The position numbers and the translations under genes were made by a program. The notes beneath the pieces were generated by a model. It saw only the letters and a program-made list of their open reading frames with translations, searched no databases and was not told the DNA's origin. DNA of 64,000 bases from Bacillus sp. CHD6a (GTDB lineage Bacteria; Bacillota; Bacilli; Bacillales; Bacillaceae_I): the NCBI RefSeq assembly GCF_001293645.1, contig NZ_LBMD01000002.1, positions 1-64,000 of the forward strand. Reading direction: 5' to 3'. This document shows, piece after piece, positions 58,142-64,000 of the stretch. Within the stretch, counting starts at the first letter, position 1; every line of letters starts with the position of its first letter.

Positions 58142-59575
58142 ATGTCTAATAAAAATTTCGTAGAAAAAATCACCAATATGGATGAAGATTTCGCACAGTG
58201 GTACACAGATGTTGTCACCAAAGCAGAACTTGTTGACTACTCAAGCGTCCGCGGGAGCATGATCATCCGCCCATACGGCTACGCACTTTGGGAAAATATC
58301 AAAGACGCACTCGACAAACGGATTAAAGAAACCGGTCATGAGAATGTTTACATGCCACTTTTCATACCAGAAAGTCTTCTTCAAAAAGAAAAAGATCACA
58401 TCGAAGGATTCGCGCCTGAAGTAGCCTGGGTTACCCACGGAGGCGACGAAAAGCTACAAGAACGCTTAGTGGTCCGTCCAACTTCTGAAGTACTTTTCGG
58501 AGAACACTACAAAAACATTATCCATTCCTATCGCGACCTGCCAAAGCTCTACAACCAGTGGGCAAACGTCGTCCGTTGGGAAAAGACAACCAGGCCGTTT
58601 CTAAGAACACTTGAATTCCTCTGGCAAGAAGGCCACACTTGCCATGAGACAGACGAACAGGCACATGAAGAAACGGTGAAAATGCTTAACGTCTACGCAG
58701 AAATCTGTGAGAACATTCTGGCCATCCCTGTTATCAAAGGACAAAAGACGGAAAAAGAAAAATTCGCCGGAGCCAAATACACCTATACGATCGAAAGCCT
58801 GATGCATGACGGAAAAGCATTGCAATCCGCCACTTCCCATCATCTGGGGGACGGTTTTGCCAAAGCATTCGGCATACAATTCTTAAACCGTGAAGGTAAG
58901 CAAGAATATGTGCAGCAAACTTCTTGGGGCTTCACCACTCGCATCATCGGAGCCATGATTATGGTCCACGGCGATGACCGCGGTCTTGTCGTTCCTCCAA
59001 GAATTGCGCCAACGCAGGTGATGATTGTTCCAATCGCTCAGCATAAAGAAGGCGTGCTGGATTTTGCCTATGACTTAAAAGAAAAACTGGCTAAAACCAT
59101 TCGCGTTGGAATGGACGCAAGCGACAAGAAGCCTGGCTGGAAGTTCAATGAGTATGAAATGAAGGGGATTCCATTAAGACTGGAAGCTGGTCCAAGGGAT
59201 ATTGAACAGCAACAAGTTGTCCTTGTCCGCCGTGATACTGGGGAAAAATTGATAACGCCAATGGAAGGTCTGGAAGCGAAAATCCAAGAAGTCCTGGAAG
59301 ACATCCAAAAAAATCTGTTAGAAAAAGCCCGTTCCCACCGCGAAGAGAAAACTAGTGTGGCCACGACTTTCGATGACTTTAAAGAGCAAATCGAACACAA
59401 AGGCGGCTTCATTAAAGCAATGTGGTGCGGTGATCAAGCGTGTGAGGACAAGATAAAAGAGGAAACAAGCGCGACCTCCCGCTGTATGCCTTTTGAACAG
59501 GAACAAGTAGCTGAAACTTGTGTGTGTTGCGGAAAGGAAGCCAAACATATGGTATATTGGGCTAAGGCATACTAG
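58142..59575 (+). CDS. proS: Proline--tRNA ligase, archaeal/eukaryal type (ProS type 3)
   Basis: A 477-aa class II synthetase. The length and the ending MVYWAKAY mark the short archaeal/eukaryal-type ProRS that lacks the editing insert of the usual ~565-aa bacterial enzyme. Class II motif 2 is seen in [30 protein letters not shown], around residues 140-169, and motif 3 in [15 protein letters not shown] near 278-292. Four C-terminal cysteines (CGDQAC, CVCC region) fit the zinc-binding tail. AAAGGAGC precedes ATG. Such a copy is often a second ProRS in Bacillus, controlled by a T-box as here. Confidence 0.95.
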   Translation: MSNKNFVEKITNMDEDFAQWYTDVVTKAELVDYSSVRGSMIIRPYGYALWENIKDALDKRIKETGHENVYMPLFIPESLLQKEKDHIEGFAPEVAWVTHGGDEKLQERLVVRPTSEVLFGEHYKNIIHSYRDLPKLYNQWANVVRWEKTTRPFLRTLEFLWQEGHTCHETDEQAHEETVKMLNVYAEICENILAIPVIKGQKTEKEKFAGAKYTYTIESLMHDGKALQSATSHHLGDGFAKAFGIQFLNREGKQEYVQQTSWGFTTRIIGAMIMVHGDDRGLVVPPRIAPTQVMIVPIAQHKEGVLDFAYDLKEKLAKTIRVGMDASDKKPGWKFNEYEMKGIPLRLEAGPRDIEQQQVVLVRRDTGEKLITPMEGLEAKIQEVLEDIQKNLLEKARSHREEKTSVATTFDDFKEQIEHKGGFIKAMWCGDQACEDKIKEETSATSRCMPFEQEQVAETCVCCGKEAKHMVYWAKAY

Positions 59576-59599
59576 ATCGATTTTTAAGGAGAGAAAGCC

Positions 59600-60763
59600 A
59601 TGCAACTGGAAAAATTCATCGACCGTAGAAAGACGCATTCTGTCAAATGGTTTATCGAAGATCAAGACATCATTCCACTTTGTATTGCAGATATGGATTT
59701 TCAGGTTTCAGAAGAGATTGTCCATGCCATCAGCCAAAAAGCGACGCACGGCATTTATGGCTATAGCACGTTTTGTGCAAGATACTATGACGCTGTAGAA
59801 TATTGGTGGAAAACGCAGTACGACTGGGAGTTAAAGCAGGAGTGGATCTCGTTCAGTCCGGGAATCATTCCCGGGATGAACCTTTTGCTGAAGGCGTTAA
59901 CGAAACCTGGTGATGCGGTAATCGTGCAGGATCCTGTCTATTACCCTTTCTTTTCTACCATTCAAACACAAGGCTGTACCATCTTGCATAATTCCCTCCT
60001 CTATTCCAAGGACGGCTATAAAATGGATTTTGAGGATTTTGAAGAAAAAGCGGCGCAGCCCAATACGAAGGTATTTATTCTTTGTAGTCCTCACAATCCG
60101 GTCGGAAGAGTTTGGACACGTGAAGAGTTACGAAAGATTGGGGAGATTTGTGAAAAGCATGGAGTGATCGTTATCTCAGACGAAATGCATGGCGACCTCA
60201 CCTATCCAGGATACAAGCATATTCCGTTTGCCAAGGTACATCCGGACCATCTGGATTTTTCCATCACCTGTGCGGCACCAAGCAAAACATTTAACATTGC
60301 GGGAATGCAAAGCTCTATTTTCATTATTCCAAACAAGGATATCAAAGAGAAATACGAGACATTGTTGACTGGATTTGGATTAATGCGCCCCAACGCATTC
60401 GCCGTTGAAGGAACCATCGCCGCCTACTATAAAGGGTTGCCGTGGCTTCAAGAAGTGAAGGAATATTTGAATGCTAATTTGGAGTATGTCTGCACCTACT
60501 TGAAAGAGCATATCCCTGCCATAAAAGTAGTAAAACCGGAGGCCACTCATTTGATTTGGTTGGATTGTAGGGATCTGGGAATCGCTGCACATGAATTGCA
60601 TTCCTTCTTTTTAGAAAAAGCGGGAGTTCGTCTAGATGAAGGAATGAAATTTGGCGCTGGCGGACAAGGATTTGAACGCATTAATATTGCCTGTCCACGC
60701 GAGGTGTTGACGGAAGCGCTATTAAGGATGAAAGCTGCAATAAGAGAATTGGAGACCTGCTGA
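59600..60763 (+). CDS. patB: PLP-dependent aminotransferase/C-S lyase, MalY/PatB family
   Basis: A 387-aa fold type I PLP enzyme. The PLP Lys is in SKTFNIAGMQSS near residues 229-240; SPHNPVGRVWTREEL near 158-172 and SDEMHGDLTYPG near 194-205 are typical. MalY/PatB proteins split cystathionine or cysteine with release of ammonia, pyruvate and a thiol. AAGGAGAGA precedes ATG. It lies 24 bases after proS, so it may share the T-box transcript. True substrate not set. Confidence 0.9.
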   Translation: MQLEKFIDRRKTHSVKWFIEDQDIIPLCIADMDFQVSEEIVHAISQKATHGIYGYSTFCARYYDAVEYWWKTQYDWELKQEWISFSPGIIPGMNLLLKALTKPGDAVIVQDPVYYPFFSTIQTQGCTILHNSLLYSKDGYKMDFEDFEEKAAQPNTKVFILCSPHNPVGRVWTREELRKIGEICEKHGVIVISDEMHGDLTYPGYKHIPFAKVHPDHLDFSITCAAPSKTFNIAGMQSSIFIIPNKDIKEKYETLLTGFGLMRPNAFAVEGTIAAYYKGLPWLQEVKEYLNANLEYVCTYLKEHIPAIKVVKPEATHLIWLDCRDLGIAAHELHSFFLEKAGVRLDEGMKFGAGGQGFERINIACPREVLTEALLRMKAAIRELETC

Positions 60764-60785
60764 CGAACATCGTTAGCAGGTTTTT
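60755..60785 (+). terminator. Terminator after patB
   Basis: ACCTGCTGACG and CGTTAGCAGGT form the stem around AACAT, then TTTTT. Confidence 0.85.
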
Positions 60786-60841
60786 CTATTTAATATAGGA
60801 ATATTTGGTATAATTAGAAAAAAGAGAATTAGGAGAGCAAC

Positions 60842-60931
60842 CAATGAACTTACTGGAACACAACATATAAAACCGCATTCGCGGACCTCCAAGCCTTACT
60901 TGTCGGCAAACAACTACTAAATGTAAAAAAT
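60842..60931 (+). pseudogene. Possible frameshifted small-gene remnant
   Basis: AGGAGAG precedes ATG 60844, but that frame stops after 8 codons (MNLLEHNI). A second frame continues from about 60854 as WNTTYKTAFADLQALLVG and on to a stop just after the ribosome site of the next gene. A one-base slip would join them into a ~30-aa protein. It may also be chance; no family is recognised. Confidence 0.3.
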
Positions 60932-60944
60932 GGAGGGTAACTAA

Positions 60945-61706
60945 ATGAAAACAGATCAACTTTTTCAACACTATTTAAAAGAGGCGGAAATTGATTTTTC
61001 CGGATGGGATTTTTCCCACATAACCGAAACTGGGCGCCTTGCATCTGGCATGCTGTCTTGGTCATACGGCAGCATGGCAAAAACATTGATGGCTGACGTC
61101 ACTTCCATGCTAGACATGGGAACAGGAGGGGGAGAGCTGCTTTCCAAGCTGCAACCATTTCCACATACTGTCTGTGCGACGGAAGGCTACAAACCAAACG
61201 TTCCTATTGCAAAAGAAAGACTGGAGCCGCTTGGTGTAAAGGTGGTTGAAGTAGAGCCCGACAATCAGCTGCATTTTCCAGACAAGCACTTTGACCTGAT
61301 TATTAACAAACACGAAGAGTACGATCCGAGCGAGGTTAGAAGAGTGCTGAGAGCAGGGGGAACTTTTTTGACTCAACAGGTCGGCTGGAGTGACTGCCAG
61401 GACATCAACCGACTCCTTGGTGCGCCGGTTAATGAAGAGTATGCGCATTGGAATCTTGAATTTGCACATAAGCAATTGGAAGATTACGGTTTTCAAGTTC
61501 TTCTCAGTAAAAAGGAATTCCCGGTGCAGCGGTTTTATGATATTGGTGCGCTTATCTACTATTTAAAGGCTATTCCTTGGCAGGTGGTGGATTTTAAAGT
61601 GGAGGATTATTTGGATCGCTTGTATGAACTTCATCTGAAAATAAAGCGGGAAGGGTATTTGGATATCAGACAGGACCGGTTTGTTTTGAAGGCGTTAAGC
61701 AAATAA
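60945..61706 (+). CDS. Class I SAM-dependent methyltransferase
   Basis: A 253-aa protein with the SAM-binding glycine loop DMGTGGGE at residues 57-64, the post-II acidic strand ATEGYKPNV near 76-84, and HFDLIINKHEEYDPSEVRRVLRAGGTFLTQQV, the post-motif region, around 110-141. The methyl acceptor is unknown; QQVGWSDCQDINRLLG resembles small-molecule type methyltransferases of Bacillus. GGAGGGT precedes ATG. Confidence 0.86.
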   Translation: MKTDQLFQHYLKEAEIDFSGWDFSHITETGRLASGMLSWSYGSMAKTLMADVTSMLDMGTGGGELLSKLQPFPHTVCATEGYKPNVPIAKERLEPLGVKVVEVEPDNQLHFPDKHFDLIINKHEEYDPSEVRRVLRAGGTFLTQQVGWSDCQDINRLLGAPVNEEYAHWNLEFAHKQLEDYGFQVLLSKKEFPVQRFYDIGALIYYLKAIPWQVVDFKVEDYLDRLYELHLKIKREGYLDIRQDRFVLKALSK

Positions 61707-61741
61707 ACGGTATATTTTAAGAGTTGTTGAATTACGTCGTT

Positions 61742-61868
61742 TGGCATGTATTTCATGGTTTTTGGACAGTATTTGGTTGAAAGCGGACAGTAAATACCCA
61801 AACTTGGATTGTATTTGCCCTAGTTCCGACAGTAAATGACCCTGTTTGGACAGTAAGCGGACAACTCT
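61742..61868. repeat. 21-bp tandem repeats, locus U
   Basis: GGACAGTA-type motif recurs at 61743 (GGCATGTAT), 61764, 61785, 61806 (GGATTGTAT), 61827 (CGACAGTAA) and 61848, six units, each 21 bp. It lies between the methyltransferase and the serine hydrolase. Confidence 0.88.
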
Positions 61869-61906
61869 TCTCACACGTCATAAAGGTGTAAAGGGGATAA
61901 TTCAAA

Positions 61907-62926
61907 ATGAAACTGAAAACCGTAGAATTAGAAACAAAATTAGCTGAAAAGGTAGATGAAACAGCCTTTTCAGGTGTTATCCATGTAGAAAACCGGACAG
62001 AAATCATCCATGCCAGTGCCCATGGCTTTTCCAATCGGGCAGAATCCATTCTCAACACTACCAAGACGAGATTCGGAATTGCCTCAGGCTGCAAACTCTT
62101 CACCGCAATAGGAATATGTCAGTTGGTAGAGAGCGGTGCCCTTTCGTTTCAAACAACATTAAGCAGCTTATTGAATGAATATTTCCCCCATTTCCATGAG
62201 GAGGTGACGGTCCACCACCTGCTGACTCACTCATCCGGTATTCCCGACTATTTTGACGAGGATGAAATGGATGATTTTGAAGAGCTTTGGGTGAAGAATC
62301 CAATGTATCATATGAGACAACTAGAAGACTTCCTTCCGTTGTTCCAAAATCAACAGATGAAATTAAACCCGGGCGAAAAATTCCACTACAATAATGCCGG
62401 TTATATAGTATTGGGTTTAATTATGGAAAAGGTAGCGGGAGTGCCTTTTACTAAATATGTAGAGGAGCACATCTTCAAGCCGGCGCGAATGGAGGATTCC
62501 GGTTACTTTTCTCTAGATTGTCTGCCTGCCAACACGGCGCTTGGGTATATCGACAAGGAAGATGGTTCCTGGAAAACCAACAGCTACTCCATCCCGATAA
62601 AAGGTGGAGCAGACGGTGGAGCGTATGTTACAGCAAGCGACATGGCGAATCTTTGGAGAGCATTAATGAATGGGAAACTAGTAAGTAAAGAAATGGTCGA
62701 TATAATGACGACACCATGCATTCAAGCGGGTAATGATTACTATGGGTATGGGATTTGGATAGAGAAAGCCGAAGACACAATAGTAAAATACCATGTGATG
62801 GGCTATGACCCGGGTGTAAGCTTTGCTTCTGGTTACTACCCGGAATCAGAAACGATTGTCGTGATACCTTCCAATAAGGAAAGAGGTCCCCACAAGTTGA
62901 TGTACTTGATTGAGGACCATATTTGA
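61907..62926 (+). CDS. Serine hydrolase of the beta-lactamase (class C) family
   Basis: A 339-aa protein with the SxxK motif S60-G-C-K63, the YNN-type second motif in KFHYNNAGYIVLG near residues 156-168, and a late HxG-like VKYHVMGYDPG near 295-305 in place of KTG. No signal peptide, so it is cytoplasmic. EstB/Pbp-like members act on esters or D-amino-acid peptides; substrate unknown. AAGGGG before ATG is modest. Single gene with a terminator. Confidence 0.88.
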   Translation: MKLKTVELETKLAEKVDETAFSGVIHVENRTEIIHASAHGFSNRAESILNTTKTRFGIASGCKLFTAIGICQLVESGALSFQTTLSSLLNEYFPHFHEEVTVHHLLTHSSGIPDYFDEDEMDDFEELWVKNPMYHMRQLEDFLPLFQNQQMKLNPGEKFHYNNAGYIVLGLIMEKVAGVPFTKYVEEHIFKPARMEDSGYFSLDCLPANTALGYIDKEDGSWKTNSYSIPIKGGADGGAYVTASDMANLWRALMNGKLVSKEMVDIMTTPCIQAGNDYYGYGIWIEKAEDTIVKYHVMGYDPGVSFASGYYPESETIVVIPSNKERGPHKLMYLIEDHI

Positions 62927-62935
62927 ATAAGAAGA

Positions 62936-62969
62936 GAGGCATACCTGTTAATAGGGGTATGTCTTTTTT
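62936..62969 (+). terminator. Terminator after the serine hydrolase gene
   Basis: AGGCATACCT pairs with GGGGTATGTCT around GTTAATA, then TTTTTT. Confidence 0.8.
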
Positions 62970-63070
62970 GGTTTTCCGGAAAAAATTTTTGTAAACCAAA
63001 ACTATTTCTCTATCAATTCCGAATATATAAGTGTACGTACAATTCCAGTCTGGAAGTGGAAGAATTGAAA

Positions 63071-63649
63071 ATGAACGAAAAACAGCTAAGAAAATGGATA
63101 AAGCAGGTTCAGAAGAGGGGCGATGAACAGGCAGCCAATGAGCTCATCTCGCTATTTTATCCTTCTATATATGCATATGTGTATAAGCAAACCCAACAAA
63201 AAGAACTGTCCATGGATCTAACCCAGGAGATTTTCATTCACATGCTTCAGTCCATTGGGGGATATGAAGGAAAAAAGGCCTCTTTTAAAACATGGCTATA
63301 TAAAATAGCAACCTACAAAGTCATTGATTATTTTCGTTCTCGCCAATATCGGTATGATCGGAGTTCGGAATCAATGGCTGAAATGGAAGTTGTTGAAAAA
63401 GTGGATTTCACCGTTGAACTGGAGTTTAAGGAAGATGTGGAGAAGGTAGCATCCTTGATTAATGAGATGGAAGTTAGATCACAGGATATCCTGAGGTTGA
63501 AGCTTTTTGCAGAGCAGACTTTTGCAGAAATAGCAGCAACCCTAGGTTCATCTGAAGCCACGGTGAAAACGAAATATTATGCAGCAATTAGAAAAATAAA
63601 AACGAGAATGGAGGGGATGCAGTATGGAGAGAGAAAGGTTCGAAATTGA
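63071..63649 (+). CDS. ECF-type sigma-70 family RNA polymerase sigma factor
   Basis: A 192-aa sigma factor. Region 2 shows DLTQEIFIHMLQSIGGYEGKKASFKTWLYKIA (around residues 45-80) and VIDYFRSRQYR; region 4 has RLKLFAEQTFAEIAATLGSSEATVKTKYY near 148-176. GTG 63056 could start five codons earlier, but GGAAG 8 bases before ATG 63071 fits better. It is not one of the well-known B. subtilis set by sequence as I see it. It overlaps the next gene by 26 bases, the usual sign of a sigma/anti-sigma pair. Confidence 0.9.
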   Translation: MNEKQLRKWIKQVQKRGDEQAANELISLFYPSIYAYVYKQTQQKELSMDLTQEIFIHMLQSIGGYEGKKASFKTWLYKIATYKVIDYFRSRQYRYDRSSESMAEMEVVEKVDFTVELEFKEDVEKVASLINEMEVRSQDILRLKLFAEQTFAEIAATLGSSEATVKTKYYAAIRKIKTRMEGMQYGERKVRN

Positions 63650-64000
63650 TTATCCAACTGAAGTGGAAGTGAAGGGACAGATAGAGTCCATCATAAAAAA
63701 AGGACTACAAAAGAAGCAATCCTTCCCTGCATTTTTACATGAGATGTACCGTCATATAGGTTTGCGTTATGTATTCCGAGATGCTACAGAGGTATCATTT
63801 CTTACTGTAATTATGATGAGTCTCCTTGTTTTTGTTTTATATGGGTTCAATGGAAATGCCATGAACACACAACTCTACTCGTTAATTTTTACCTTATCCC
63901 CTATGTTCTATTTTGTTATTGCTAGTACCTTGTTGGTACATGCCCGCATGAAACCTGCATTTGAACTGGAAATGACTTTCAAGTATCACGTATTTCAGTT
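63624..64000 (+). CDS. Membrane protein, putative anti-sigma partner (partial, cut at window end)
   Basis: The first 125 residues are visible. A ~60-residue soluble part starts MERERFEIDYPTEVEVKGQ, with Lys-rich KKGLQKKQSFPAFLHEM near 26-42. Two hydrophobic segments follow near 61-78 and 87-107. GGAGGGG sits 7-8 bases before ATG. Overlap with the sigma gene and the soluble-then-membrane layout suggest an anti-sigma factor, but there is no recognised RsiW/ZAS motif (no HxxxCxxC), so the role is inferred. Confidence 0.65.
   Translation, partial: MERERFEIDYPTEVEVKGQIESIIKKGLQKKQSFPAFLHEMYRHIGLRYVFRDATEVSFLTVIMMSLLVFVLYGFNGNAMNTQLYSLIFTLSPMFYFVIASTLLVHARMKPAFELEMTFKYHVFQ

Overview
The window reads as chromosomal DNA of a Bacillaceae species (Bacillus / Sutcliffiella-like; the genus cannot be fixed from the sequence alone). 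It has moderate to low GC, strong AGGAGG ribosome sites, sigma-A TTGACA/TATAAT promoters, ECF promoters of the SigY and SigW types, PurR boxes, and purine, SAM-I and T-box leaders. Gene order follows B. subtilis over long stretches: yebE-yebG-purEKBCSQLFMNHD, yerA-yerB-yerC-pcrB-pcrA-ligA-yerH(camS), an opuE/putP-type transporter next to gatCAB, then dagK. No tRNA, rRNA, prophage, IS transposase or CRISPR array was found.

Layout. 1-320: degenerate 52-bp tandem repeats. 403-4634: a P-loop kinase-like gene, the complete sigY-yxlCDEFG operon on the minus strand behind its own SigY-type promoter, and an Hsp20 gene. 4814-9466: an MFS exporter preceded by a possible leader peptide, an unrecognised membrane-anchored protein, a BCCT betaine transporter, yebE and yebG. 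9472-23637: the 12-gene purine operon, with two PurR boxes, a sigma-A promoter, a guanine riboswitch and a terminator ahead of purE. 23454-34578: a tiny EYxxD membrane protein antisense to the purD end, a DUF2892 gene, yerA, yerB, yerC, pcrB, pcrA, ligA and camS. 34953-39509: pruA, a DUF4397 protein and putP. 40021-43238: gatCAB. 43520-48612: a VanY-like lipoprotein peptidase, a SigW-promoted nfeD-floT pair, dagK and an unrecognised lipoprotein. 48675-57464: an S-box-controlled assimilatory sulfate operon (yezD-cysH-cysP-sat-cysC-sir-DUF3906-sumT-sirB-sirC) that carries sulfate uptake, activation, reduction and the siroheme cofactor pathway together. 57763-64000: T-box-controlled proS, patB, a methyltransferase, a serine hydrolase, and an ECF sigma gene overlapped by a membrane protein cut by the window edge.

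The most unusual content lies between genes. First, eight ~125-185 bp elements plus one 44-bp mini copy have terminal inverted repeats and internal stems whose bases change in compensating pairs from copy to copy. Five of the nine lie in the pur transcription unit and two in the cys unit. Second, six loci hold short tandem repeats with a strict 20-21 bp period, built from at least five unrelated sequence motifs. Third, three loci share a 52-bp period with a GTCTT/GTCTA core. Fourth, a GGGGTCTGACCCC-type palindrome recurs four times. I know no function for these families, and they are the main candidates for follow-up.
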